This document shows, piece by piece, positions 8,293 through 18,063 of a DNA stretch of 64,000 nucleotides. Origin of the DNA: Nitrospiraceae bacterium (lineage in GTDB: Bacteria > Nitrospirota > Nitrospiria > Nitrospirales > Nitrospiraceae); NCBI GenBank assembly GCA_019637075.1, contig JAHBWI010000007.1, positions 96,205 through 160,204 on the forward strand. Direction: 5' to 3'. Positions within the stretch are counted from its first letter, which is position 1; every line of letters begins with the position of its first letter. The notes under the pieces were generated by a model that saw nothing but the letters and a program-made list of their open reading frames with translations, ran no database searches and had not been told where the DNA came from. Both the position numbers and the translations under genes were made by a program.

Positions 8293-8637
8293 CTAGTGCG
8301 AGCCTTCGGTCGAGCTATGGGAATCGGTTGAAGCAGGCTTCGAGGTGTCGGGAGCGGGCGAACTCGCGGCTGGCTTCTTGTTCAAATCGATCACGGTCGA
8401 TGAAAAGGTCCGGTCTTTAGCCAAGATGGCCAGCGACAGCGATGTGAACATGAACACGAAGGCGGTGATCACGGTGAACTTGCTGAGAAAGTTGGCTGGG
8501 CCGCGGCTGCCGAAGACCGTCTGGCTGGACCCACCGAAGGCCGCTCCGATTTCGGCACCCTTGCCCGACTGCAAGAGAATGGCTCCGATCATCAGCAGGC
8601 ACACAATGACGTGAACGATCACCAGCAAGGTATACAT
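8293..8637 (-). CDS. secG: preprotein translocase subunit SecG
   Basis: Small inner-membrane component of the SecYEG protein channel. The 114-residue protein has two hydrophobic segments (MYTLLVIVHVIVCLLMIGAI and FTVITAFVFMFTSLSLAIL) flanking the conserved loop LLQSGKGAEIGAAFGGSSQTVFG. A serine/proline/alanine-rich tail follows, longer than in E. coli. The start at 8637 matches the family; the longer frame adds an unrelated extension. It is last in the gap-pgk-tpiA-secG operon, and tpiA-secG is a common pairing. Confidence 0.95.
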   Translation of the reverse strand: MYTLLVIVHVIVCLLMIGAILLQSGKGAEIGAAFGGSSQTVFGSRGPANFLSKFTVITAFVFMFTSLSLAILAKDRTFSSTVIDLNKKPAASSPAPDTSKPASTDSHSSTEGSH

Positions 8638-8650
8638 GTCACTCGATTCT

Positions 8651-9421
8651 TTAAGATTGAGAGGTGGCCGTAAGGTTGATGAGTGTAGCAAAGGAGGCAG
8701 GATCCAGACAAGCCCCTCCGACCAAGCCGCCGTCAATTTCTTCTGATTCCAGGAAGGAGGGCAGGTTTTGCGGAGTCACGCTGCCTCCGTAGAGAATGCG
8801 AACCTGCGCACCACAGCCCGCACCCCCCAGATTGTCGAGCACTTGGCGAATGTGCCTGTGGACTTGTACGGCCTGCTCCGCCGTCGCGGCTTGACCGGTA
8901 CCGATTGCCCACACCGGTTCATAGGCCAGCGTTAGCCTGCGGAGGTCTTGCGAGGAGAGTCCGGCGAGTCCGCCCTTGAGCTGACGCTCAATGATGGAGT
9001 CGGTCAGGCCTCTCTCCCGTTCGTCCAACCGTTCACCGATGCAAAGGATGGGTTGGAGATCGTGTTTTAGTGCGGCTGTGATCTTCTTGTTGGTGGCCGC
9101 ATCCTGTTCGCCAAAGAGGTGCCGGCGTTCTGAATGTCCGATCAGCACGAACTTGCAGCCCAGATCCTTGAGCATCGGCCCGGAAATTTCCCCTGTGAAC
9201 GCACCCTTATCTTCCCAATAAAGGTCTTGAGCCCCTACCACGAAGGGAGACGAAAGCGACAGCGTTGTTCGTACGGCATGCAGGGCGGTAAAGGGGGGCG
9301 CAAGCCCGACCTCGATCCCGGACACCTTGGGAGATAGCTGTGAAAGCTGTTGCACGAACAACGCGGCCTCGGAGGCCGTTTTGTTCATTTTCCAGTTGCC
9401 GACAAGAAATCGCGTTCTCAC
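8651..9421 (-). CDS. tpiA: triose-phosphate isomerase
   Basis: Interconverts dihydroxyacetone phosphate and glyceraldehyde 3-phosphate. The 256-residue protein has the catalytic residues N9 and K11 (GNWKMN), H96 (LIGHSERR) and E168 (AYEPVWAIGTG), plus the phosphate-binding loops ILYGGSV and GGLVGGACL. The start codon is GTG, with GAGG five bases upstream. It lies between pgk and secG, close enough to share their transcript. Confidence 0.97.
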   Translation of the reverse strand: MRTRFLVGNWKMNKTASEAALFVQQLSQLSPKVSGIEVGLAPPFTALHAVRTTLSLSSPFVVGAQDLYWEDKGAFTGEISGPMLKDLGCKFVLIGHSERRHLFGEQDAATNKKITAALKHDLQPILCIGERLDERERGLTDSIIERQLKGGLAGLSSQDLRRLTLAYEPVWAIGTGQAATAEQAVQVHRHIRQVLDNLGGAGCGAQVRILYGGSVTPQNLPSFLESEEIDGGLVGGACLDPASFATLINLTATSQS

Positions 9422-9460
9422 TTCGTCCTCAGGGTTGACGGTGGGAAAAGTGGACAGCGT

Positions 9461-10660
9461 CTAGGTGGGACGGTTGGGCAACGCGGCTAGCCCGGGTAGC
9501 GTCTTACCCTCCAGCAACTCGAGAGCGGCGCCACCGCCGGTAGAGATGAACGAGATGCTTTCGGATTCTCCTGCGCGGTGCACAGCCAAGGCGGTTTCGC
9601 CGCCACCCACGATTGTCAGGGCATAGGCATTGGCGACGGCATGGGCCATCGCAAGGGTGCCTCGCGCGAACGCGTCAACTTCGAACATGCCCATAGGACC
9701 GTTCCAGAGAATCGTCTTGGCGTCCTGGACTGCTTCGGAGAACAGCTTAACCGATGCCGGACCGATATCCAGGCCATACCAACCCTTGGGAATTTCCTGA
9801 ACTGGCACAATCTTCGTCTCGGCGCCGGGTTCACGACCGGCGGCTACAACGCAATCGACGGGCAGGTAGAACTTCACACCGCTGGCGAAGGCATGATCTT
9901 GGACGCCCTTGGCAAAGTCCAACATGTCGTTCTCGACCAGAGATTTTCCGATCTCCAGGCCCATTGCCTTCAGAAAGGTGAATGCCATTCCTCCGCCGAT
10001 GATGACTTTATCCACCTTCTTGCCGAGGTTCTCGATCACGCCGATTTTTCCGGAGACCTTTGCGCCTCCTAAGATGGCCACAAAGGGGCGAACGGGGTTT
10101 TCAACCGCACCTTCCAGGTACTCGATTTCCTTTTTGAGCAAAAACCCTGCGGCCGCTTCCGGGATGAATTTGGTGATGCCGACGGTGGAGGCGTGCGCCC
10201 GGTGCGCCGCACCAAACGCATCGTTGATATAGACGTCACCCAGGGATGCCAGGGCCTTGGAGAAGCTGTCTTCGTTCTTTTCTTCTTCCGGGTGAAAACG
10301 GAGGTTTTCCAGCAGCATCACGTCGCCCGGCTTCATCTTCGACACCAGGCCTTCGACGGCCGGACCAATGCAGTCGGGCGCAAAAATGACTTCCTTGCCG
10401 AGAAGTCGCTGAAGCCTCTTGGCTACCGGGGCAAGGCTGAACTTTGGATTGAATTTTCCATCCGGCCGCCCCAGGTGGCTGCAGAGGATGACTTTTGCAC
10501 CCTCATCGACGGCGCGATTGATGGTCGGTAGCGTCGACCGGATACGCGTATCGTCGGTGATCTGAAGCGAATCGTCCAGCGGAACGTTGTAGTCCGCTCG
10601 TACGATGACCCGTTTCCCTCGTAGCTGAAGATCTTCGATGATCTGCTTGTGGAGATTCAT
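9461..10660 (-). CDS. pgk: phosphoglycerate kinase
   Basis: Catalyses the reversible transfer of phosphate between 1,3-bisphosphoglycerate and ADP. The 399-residue protein shows the substrate-binding VIVRADYNVPLD, SHLGRPDGK and NDAFGAAHRAHAS segments, the ADP-binding ILGGAKVSGKIGVI and the C-terminal GGGETALAV and STGGGAALELLEGK motifs. The usual N-domain and C-domain are both complete. It is the second gene of the glycolytic operon. Confidence 0.97.
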   Translation of the reverse strand: MNLHKQIIEDLQLRGKRVIVRADYNVPLDDSLQITDDTRIRSTLPTINRAVDEGAKVILCSHLGRPDGKFNPKFSLAPVAKRLQRLLGKEVIFAPDCIGPAVEGLVSKMKPGDVMLLENLRFHPEEEKNEDSFSKALASLGDVYINDAFGAAHRAHASTVGITKFIPEAAAGFLLKKEIEYLEGAVENPVRPFVAILGGAKVSGKIGVIENLGKKVDKVIIGGGMAFTFLKAMGLEIGKSLVENDMLDFAKGVQDHAFASGVKFYLPVDCVVAAGREPGAETKIVPVQEIPKGWYGLDIGPASVKLFSEAVQDAKTILWNGPMGMFEVDAFARGTLAMAHAVANAYALTIVGGGETALAVHRAGESESISFISTGGGAALELLEGKTLPGLAALPNRPT

Positions 10661-10746
10661 GGTCGATGCTCAGTCCTCATGTGCCACCTGGGAAGCCGGC
10701 TTTGATTTCGCCGGCGATTCCCGGTGGGATACCGTGGAGCGGAACT

Positions 10747-11784
<1,038 letters not shown>

Positions 11785-11804
11785 CTAATTGCACACGAGG
11801 GGCG

Positions 11805-11833
11805 ATAGTACTGGCGGCCCTGTTCAGTGTCAA
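11805..11833 (-). promoter_or_regulatory. sigma70 promoter of the gap-pgk-tpiA-secG operon
   Basis: On the minus strand TTGACA (11833-11828) is followed by exactly 17 bases and then TACTAT (11810-11805). Transcription would start near 11798, giving a leader of about 47 bases before the gap ATG. Confidence 0.6.
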
Positions 11834-11965
11834 GCATACAAATGGGGGAGTCACTCGCGGGCTTTAGGGAAATTGTTTCGGAATTGGTGCAGCGGCGAGC
11901 CTCCATATTGCCTGTGGGTATCGCGTCGGGTAGAGTCAGCCACCCGCGAACAGGAACACGTATCC

Positions 11966-14395
11966 ATGCAATCGGAAAGCCTTCGCAACGAGGCAAACAA
12001 GGTATTGGAGTGGACGAGACTGCTGGACGCTCTGGCTTCTCATGCCCATTCAAGTCGTGGGGCTCGCTATTGCCGATCCCTGACCTTGGAAGAGGATCTG
12101 GTCCGGGCTCAAAAACGCCTGGCGGAGACCACTGAGGCGGCAGTCTTGCGGGAAAGCACCGATCCCCTCCCGACGCTTCAATTCCCGGACATAGAGGAAG
12201 CCTTGGGGCGGGTCTCGAAGGGGGCGTCCCTCGAAATCCTTGAATTGCGTGATGCCGGGCTGGTGTTGGCTCTACTGGAGGAAGTGCATCGGTACTTGTC
12301 CCGCCATCGGCAGGATGCACCGACATTGGCCGAGCTGCTGCATCGTCTCGGACAGGCAGGTGAATGGCGACGGCTCAAGGGAGCGATCAATGCGGCGATC
12401 AATGCAGACGGGTCGATGAAAGAGTCGGCGAGCCAGGACCTGCGACGGTTCATGCACCAGGCCAACGACCTCAAGCAGCAGATGCGCCATCGGCTGGACC
12501 AAATTCTGCAATCGCAGCGGTATGCGGAGGTGTTGCAGGAACAGTACTTTGCTCAACGAGAAGGTCGTTATGTAGTGCCGATTAAAGCGGATATGCAGGG
12601 GCGGGTTCCCGGCATCGTACACGATGTCTCGGCCAGCGGGGCGACAGTGTTTCTGGAGCCGAGGGAATTGGTTGATCTCAACAATGGGATCAAGGTGGCG
12701 GATCTCGAGGTGGAACGTGAGGTGCGGCGCATCCTTAGATCCCTTTCGGAGGCGTTAGCTCCCGAAGCCGATCGACTTACGGCGGCGCTCGCTGTGCTGG
12801 CCGAATTCGACGCGATTTCGGCGAAGGCTGCCTTGAGCCATCAACTCCAAGCCGAGGCCCCACGGCTGACCGACAACGGGCGGATTATGTTGCAGCGTGC
12901 CAGGCATCCGCTGCTCGTGCTTGCGAAAGAACAAGTGGTTGCGAACGACATTGATTTTGATGAACACATCCGCGTGCTGATTGTCTCAGGCCCCAACACC
13001 GGCGGCAAGACTGTGGTGCTGAAACTCCTCGGCCTCTACGCGCTGATGGTGCGTTGCGGGCTTCATCTGCCCTGCGGGCCGGACTCGGATATGGCGCTGT
13101 TCGACGCGGTCTATGCCGATATCGGCGACTCCCAAGACTTGGCTCGCGATCTCTCGAGTTTTTCTGCTCACATGACGCAGATGGTCAAGCTGCTTGCTGA
13201 GGTTGAGCCGAGACGGAATGGAAATTGCCAGCCTTCCGCGAAGGGGGCCGTTCTGGTGTTATTGGACGAGCCTGTGACTTCCACCGATCCGGCTGAAGGG
13301 GCTGCGTTGGCCAGCTCGCTGCTTTGCCGATTGGCGGACATCGGGGCCAAGGTGGTCGCGACCACTCACTACAGCGTCATGAAGGGCCTTGCGCAAGAGA
13401 CCCCCGGTTTTGCCAACGCGAGCGTCGAGTTCAATCTTGAGACACTGGCGCCGACATATCGACTCGTGCAGGGACAGCCCGGAGGCTCTGCGGCTATAGA
13501 AATAGCAGGACGGTTGGGGATGGACGAGGCCATCCTCGCTGATGCGCGGCGTCGGCTTCAGGGGGAGACTCGTCTCCTGGAGACGTTATTGACTGACGTG
13601 CAGGAACGGCACCGGCGGGTCACCGACGAGTTGGCCTCTGCGGCCATTGCCAGGCAGGAAGCAGACGCTGCTGCGAAGGAGGCGCAGGAGTTGCTGACAT
13701 CGCTCCAGGACTCGGAGCGCGAGGAGCGAAAAGGTCTTAAGAAGAAGCTGACGCAGGAGTTTCAGAGGGCGCGAGCGGCGGTCCAGGCGACCTTGGATGA
13801 GCTCAAGCGTGATCAGAAAATCGTGAAAGCCCGCGAGACCAAGAGCCGGCTGGTGGAGTTGGAAGCCGAGGTGCGTCGTGATGTGGGAGAACCGCAGGCT
13901 CCGATCCCGGTTGAAGCGCTCACGATCGGTGATGCTGTCGAGGTGACGGCCTTGGGTATGAGCGGGGTATTGCTTGAAGACCCTCGGGGCAAGAAGCGTG
14001 TCCGTGTGAGGGTTGGAGAAGGGGAGATCAGCGCGTCGGTCGCCGGTTTGACGGGGGTGGCCCGGGCTGTGGCGACTGAGACCGGCACCCAGAAAGTAGA
14101 AAAACAGGCGACAGCACCAAGGCGGAACAGCCACACACTTGCACCGGAGGATATTCAGGAAACCCTGGATGTGAGGGGGCAGGCCGCCGATGAGGCAGTC
14201 GATGCGCTTGTAGCGGTGCTGGATCGGGCAACGTTGGGAGGGAGCCCCTACGTGCGGATCATCCACGGACATGGGACGGGCCGCTTGAGGAATGCCTTGC
14301 GCGAATACTTGAAGGACTCTCCCTATGTCGCCACCTTCCGGTCCGGCGATCGCGCCGAGGGGGGTGACGGTGTGACGATCGTCGAACTTCGGTAA
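11966..14395 (+). CDS. mutS2: MutS2-family endonuclease/ATPase
   Basis: MutS2 proteins act on recombination intermediates or collided ribosomes, depending on the species. The 809-residue protein has the MutS core and clamp, a Walker A motif GPNTGGKT at about 342, a signature-like DLSSFSAHMTQM, and Walker B at D434-E435. A coiled-coil region follows (about 510-640). The C-terminal Smr nuclease domain starts near 735, with LDVRGQ and HGHGTGRLR. The Walker B tail reads DEPVTSTDP where most family members have DELGAGTDP. I chose the ATG at 11966 because the longer frame is not MutS2-like. A weak promoter (TTGCCT, 17 bases, TAGAGT) precedes it. Confidence 0.92.
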   Translation: MQSESLRNEANKVLEWTRLLDALASHAHSSRGARYCRSLTLEEDLVRAQKRLAETTEAAVLRESTDPLPTLQFPDIEEALGRVSKGASLEILELRDAGLVLALLEEVHRYLSRHRQDAPTLAELLHRLGQAGEWRRLKGAINAAINADGSMKESASQDLRRFMHQANDLKQQMRHRLDQILQSQRYAEVLQEQYFAQREGRYVVPIKADMQGRVPGIVHDVSASGATVFLEPRELVDLNNGIKVADLEVEREVRRILRSLSEALAPEADRLTAALAVLAEFDAISAKAALSHQLQAEAPRLTDNGRIMLQRARHPLLVLAKEQVVANDIDFDEHIRVLIVSGPNTGGKTVVLKLLGLYALMVRCGLHLPCGPDSDMALFDAVYADIGDSQDLARDLSSFSAHMTQMVKLLAEVEPRRNGNCQPSAKGAVLVLLDEPVTSTDPAEGAALASSLLCRLADIGAKVVATTHYSVMKGLAQETPGFANASVEFNLETLAPTYRLVQGQPGGSAAIEIAGRLGMDEAILADARRRLQGETRLLETLLTDVQERHRRVTDELASAAIARQEADAAAKEAQELLTSLQDSEREERKGLKKKLTQEFQRARAAVQATLDELKRDQKIVKARETKSRLVELEAEVRRDVGEPQAPIPVEALTIGDAVEVTALGMSGVLLEDPRGKKRVRVRVGEGEISASVAGLTGVARAVATETGTQKVEKQATAPRRNSHTLAPEDIQETLDVRGQAADEAVDALVAVLDRATLGGSPYVRIIHGHGTGRLRNALREYLKDSPYVATFRSGDRAEGGDGVTIVELR

Positions 14396-14459
14396 CCAGG
14401 CCTCCCGGTTGTTCGCCACAGAGGAATCACACTTTCCCTCCGTAGCGATCTTCGTTACC

Positions 14460-16637
14460 ATGGCACCCGGCTGGTTGGCGCATGAGGAGTCTGTGGTCCT
14501 GACGAAGCCCGTTCAACGCGTGCTCTCTGCCTTGGCTGTCGGCCTCGGCGTATTCCTACTCACCGTATCGCTTCAAGCCTCTGGTTGGTTCGAGGTCGCA
14601 GAACTCAAAGCACTGGATCACCTCGTCCGCCGGTATGCAGAACCTGCCAAAGCCGATCCCAATATCCTGCTGCTCGCCATCGATGAGGCGAGTCTCGAAG
14701 CGTTTGGCCGCTGGCCTTGGCCGCGCGATCGCCATGGCTATGTGGTGCGGTACCTCAAGCAGGCCGGCGCCAAAGCCATCGTGTTCGATGTCATGTTTTT
14801 CGAGCCGGATGAGAATGCCGAGGAATTCGACCAGTCGTTCGCCGATGATATTGCCGCTGCGGGCAATGTGTTTCTCCCGATGCTGTTTCAGTCTGACGGT
14901 CCGGCACCGCCTCCTGATCTGCTGCGACGAGCCACTATCGGGATCAGCGGGGGAGAATCGAACGCAGGTTCTTCCGTCGATCGGTACCCATCGTTAAAGA
15001 TGCCGATTCCGTCATTGGCCGGCGCAGCTCGCGGATTGGGAGTCATCAACTTGTCTGCGGACGCCGACGGGCCGACGCGCCGGGTTCCGTTGGCCGGGCA
15101 GGTGGAGGGACAATGGGTTCCGCATCTTTCATTGGCAGTCGCCCGTGCGCTACTGGGGACGGAGACCGTTTCCTTGAACTCTGAGCGGGCCATGTTGGGA
15201 AACACCATCGTGCCGCTCGACGCGGCGGGACGTCTCCTGGCCGATTGGCATGGCGCGCTTGAGCAGACCTATCACCGTCAGCGGCTCTCGGTCGGCCGAG
15301 TCCTGCAGGCATTCGCGCAGCAGCAAAAGGGTGAGAAGCCGTCGCTGGATGCGTCGATTTTCAAAGATAAAATTGTCTTCATCGCCGGCACTGCGGCTGG
15401 GCTCTATGACCTGCGTGTCACGCCGTTCTCGAGCCAGACTCCCGGGGTGTTGATTCATATGGCGGCCCTCGACAATCTCTTGCACGGGCAGGCGCTACGC
15501 CAGGCGCCGGTCTGGTTCTCCCGGCTGATATTGTTCCTGCTTTGCATCGGTTCCGCCACCACCTTCATGCTCGTCAGGTCCTATCTCGTGAAGTTTGGGG
15601 CCACGCTTGCGATGGCCGTCGGTTACTACGCGCTCGTCGCCCATGCGTTTTCGGGCCATGAGCGCTGGATGGATCTCGTGTTTCCCGAAGCGGCGCTCCT
15701 GCTGACGTTCGGCACCGCGGCCACGGTCGAGTATGTGACGGAGGGCCGTCAGCGGCGCCTGATGCGGGCGGCCTTCGACAAGTATATGTCTGCGGAGGTG
15801 GTCGAGGAGATCATGCGCAATCCGGAGGCCATCAAGCTCGGTGGGGAGAAGAAGGAGATCTCGATCCTCTTTTCGGACATCGCCGGCTTCACGACCATTT
15901 CCGAAAAGATGCCGCCTGAAGAACTCGTTACGCTGTTGAACCGGTACCTCTCGGCCATGACCACCATCATTAAGCGCAACCACCGGGGCAACGTGAACAA
16001 GTACTTGGGCGATGGCATCATGGCGATCTTCGGTGCGCCGCTGGACGATGCCGCCCATGCGTCACGAGCCTGCTCCGCCGCGCTGGAGTGCCAGCTTGAG
16101 TTGGCGCGCTTGCGGGCGGAGTGGCTGAAGGAAGGTCTGCCGGAAATCGGTGCGCGCATCGGGATCAATTCCGGGGCTTGCATCGTCGGCAACATGGGGT
16201 CGGATGAGCGGATGGAGTATACAGTCACCGGGGACAGTGTGAACCTTGCCTCGCGTCTGGAGGGGGCTAACAAGTTTTATGACACCTTGATTCTCCTCGG
16301 GCAACGTACGGCGGAATTGGCCAAGAACGACGTTGAAGTGCGCGAGGTAGACCTGCTACGTGTAAAGGGCAAAAAGGAACCCGTCGTGGTCTATGAGCTG
16401 TTGTGCCGGCGGGGGGAATTGTCCGAACAGAAAAGAAGCATCCTCGACCGGTATCTCGAAGGGTTGACGGCCTATAAGCAGCGGAATTTTGCGACGGCGA
16501 AGGCCCGGTTTGCGGAGGCCTTGGCTCTCGATCCGGCGGACGGACCTTCACGTGTGTATCTGGAACGGGCGGCGGCCTACGAAGTGGAACCACCCGCTGC
16601 TGCCTGGGACGGCGTCTACGAATTGAAGTCGAAGTAG
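14460..16637 (+). CDS. CHASE2-domain adenylate/guanylate cyclase
   Basis: Membrane-bound class III nucleotide cyclase. A first helix (about 20-38) precedes an extracytoplasmic CHASE2 sensor domain with the signature DLRVTPFSSQTPGVLIHMAALDNLL. Three further helices lie at about 345-420. The cyclase domain contains the metal aspartates D473 (FSDIAGFT) and D518 (LGDGIMAIF) and the transition-state region TGDSVNLASRLEGANK. The C-terminal 70 residues contain one TPR-like unit. The start is uncertain: ATG at 14460 or GTG at 14493, which has GAGGAG just upstream. It is followed in the same direction by SH3 and M48 genes that may share its transcript. The signal sensed is unknown. Confidence 0.9.
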   Translation: MAPGWLAHEESVVLTKPVQRVLSALAVGLGVFLLTVSLQASGWFEVAELKALDHLVRRYAEPAKADPNILLLAIDEASLEAFGRWPWPRDRHGYVVRYLKQAGAKAIVFDVMFFEPDENAEEFDQSFADDIAAAGNVFLPMLFQSDGPAPPPDLLRRATIGISGGESNAGSSVDRYPSLKMPIPSLAGAARGLGVINLSADADGPTRRVPLAGQVEGQWVPHLSLAVARALLGTETVSLNSERAMLGNTIVPLDAAGRLLADWHGALEQTYHRQRLSVGRVLQAFAQQQKGEKPSLDASIFKDKIVFIAGTAAGLYDLRVTPFSSQTPGVLIHMAALDNLLHGQALRQAPVWFSRLILFLLCIGSATTFMLVRSYLVKFGATLAMAVGYYALVAHAFSGHERWMDLVFPEAALLLTFGTAATVEYVTEGRQRRLMRAAFDKYMSAEVVEEIMRNPEAIKLGGEKKEISILFSDIAGFTTISEKMPPEELVTLLNRYLSAMTTIIKRNHRGNVNKYLGDGIMAIFGAPLDDAAHASRACSAALECQLELARLRAEWLKEGLPEIGARIGINSGACIVGNMGSDERMEYTVTGDSVNLASRLEGANKFYDTLILLGQRTAELAKNDVEVREVDLLRVKGKKEPVVVYELLCRRGELSEQKRSILDRYLEGLTAYKQRNFATAKARFAEALALDPADGPSRVYLERAAAYEVEPPAAAWDGVYELKSK

Positions 16638-16688
16638 CGAGGCGGGCGTGACTGTCGCGGGCAAGCCTGCCGGAGGGAGGCAGTCGTG

Positions 16689-17198
16689 ATGGAAACAACG
16701 ATGAATTGGGGAAGGGTGCTGGGGCTGACGATCGCTTTGTTGTCGATCGGGACTGCCGGCTGGGCGGAAACCGTCTACGTGCAGGCCAAGACGGGACAAT
16801 TGCGTTCCGGCAAGACATCGCTCGACGGCGTCGTGGCCAACGTCAAATTTGGTGATGCCTTGGAAGTGCTCGGTCGTGACGGGAGCTGGTTGGACGTGAA
16901 GACCTCGAACGGCGCGCGCGGGTGGATTTTCTCCAATAAGACTTCATCCAGCAAACCTTCCGGCGGTAGTGACATGTTAGCCAAGTTGGGACAGAGCATG
17001 CGGGCCGGGGATGCCTCGTCCACGACCGCGTCGGCCGGTGCCCGCGGCCTCGACAAGGCGTCCGAAGGCTATGCGAATCGGACCGGCATTGGGGCGAAGG
17101 ACCGGGAAGCGGTTGACCGAATGACCGCCTATCAGATGGCGGATCAGGATGTGGAGGAGTTTCTCCGGGAAGGAGGGCTCGGTGAATATGCGAAATAA
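16689..17198 (+). CDS. exported SH3-domain protein
   Basis: The 169-residue protein has a signal peptide ending near GTAGWAETVYV and then a bacterial SH3 domain (about 30-85: VQAKTGQLRSG, FGDALEVLGRDGSWLDVKTSNGARGWIFS). The remainder is serine/alanine-rich and ends in a short helical segment with DREAVDRMTAYQMADQD. Such domains usually bind peptidoglycan or protein peptides in the envelope. A GGAGGGAGG sequence precedes the adjacent GTG (16686) and ATG (16689). Its end overlaps the next gene, a periplasmic M48 protease, by 11 bases, which suggests a joint function. Confidence 0.8.
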   Translation: METTMNWGRVLGLTIALLSIGTAGWAETVYVQAKTGQLRSGKTSLDGVVANVKFGDALEVLGRDGSWLDVKTSNGARGWIFSNKTSSSKPSGGSDMLAKLGQSMRAGDASSTTASAGARGLDKASEGYANRTGIGAKDREAVDRMTAYQMADQDVEEFLREGGLGEYAK

Positions 17199-18054
17199 TC
17201 CCATCTGGTCCGCGGCTTTGGTGACCCTGAGCCTGATGACGGCTGGTTGCGCTGAAGTCCAACGAGTAGCGGAGGACACAGCCCGGCAATCCGGTAATCC
17301 TCGTCTGGCCAACGTGATCCACGGGACGGGCAGTGTGGTCAGTAGCTTGTTGCCGATCGGCTACGAAGAGGAATCCTCGATAGGCCAGGCAATTGCGTTG
17401 CAGGTCGTGGCGCGATACGGTGGCATGGTCGATCAGCCTGATTTGGTTCGGTATGTGAATCTGGTTGGGCGGGCGGTGGCCCTCACCTCTGACCGGCCGG
17501 ACATTCCCTACCGTTTTGCCATCCTCGACGACAACTCGATCAATGCCTTCGCCGCCCCGGCCGGCTACATCTTCGTGACGCGAGGTCTTTTGCGCCAAGT
17601 GCAAAACGAAGCCGAATTGGCCGCGGCGTTGGGGCATGAGATCGCGCACGTCAGCCAAAAGCATATTCTCGAGGTGATTCAGCGAAGCAAACGGCTGGCC
17701 GGGGTTACGGAGGCCGGCCTGGCCTACGCGACGGCCAATCCCAATGCGTTTAAGGGCGTGATCGACGGAGCGGTGAAAAAATTGTTGGATGAAGGGTTGG
17801 ATCAAGGAAAGGAAATCGAAGCCGATACCCTGGGCGAAGAATTTGCCGCGCGGGTCGGCTACGATGCCGGTGCCTATGTGACTCTGCTGAGCCGGCTGCG
17901 TGACCTGAAGGGCGACGACCGGGCGCTTTTCAAAACCCACCCGAATTTCTCGGCGAGGATCCAGGCCGTTCAACAGACGATACAGGGGAAGAATCTGAAG
18001 CTCACCGGCGTGTTGTTGCCGGACCGATTTGGGAAATACGTCAAACGGGTCTAA
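17188..18054 (+). CDS. M48-family metallopeptidase, probable lipoprotein (BepA/LoiP-like)
   Basis: The 288-residue protein has an N-terminal signal ending at a lipobox-like MTAGC, so it is probably lipid-anchored. The zinc site is HEIAH at residues 150-154, with a third ligand expected in KEIEADTLGEEFAARVGYD. The INAFAAPAGYIFVTRGLL segment is typical of M48 family C. BepA and LoiP relatives degrade or chaperone outer-membrane proteins. AGGAGGG precedes the ATG by 10 bases, inside the end of the SH3 gene, so translation is likely coupled. It converges on the sensor kinase gene. Confidence 0.9.
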   Translation: MRNNPIWSAALVTLSLMTAGCAEVQRVAEDTARQSGNPRLANVIHGTGSVVSSLLPIGYEEESSIGQAIALQVVARYGGMVDQPDLVRYVNLVGRAVALTSDRPDIPYRFAILDDNSINAFAAPAGYIFVTRGLLRQVQNEAELAAALGHEIAHVSQKHILEVIQRSKRLAGVTEAGLAYATANPNAFKGVIDGAVKKLLDEGLDQGKEIEADTLGEEFAARVGYDAGAYVTLLSRLRDLKGDDRALFKTHPNFSARIQAVQQTIQGKNLKLTGVLLPDRFGKYVKRV

Positions 18055-18063
18055 GGCCCACGC

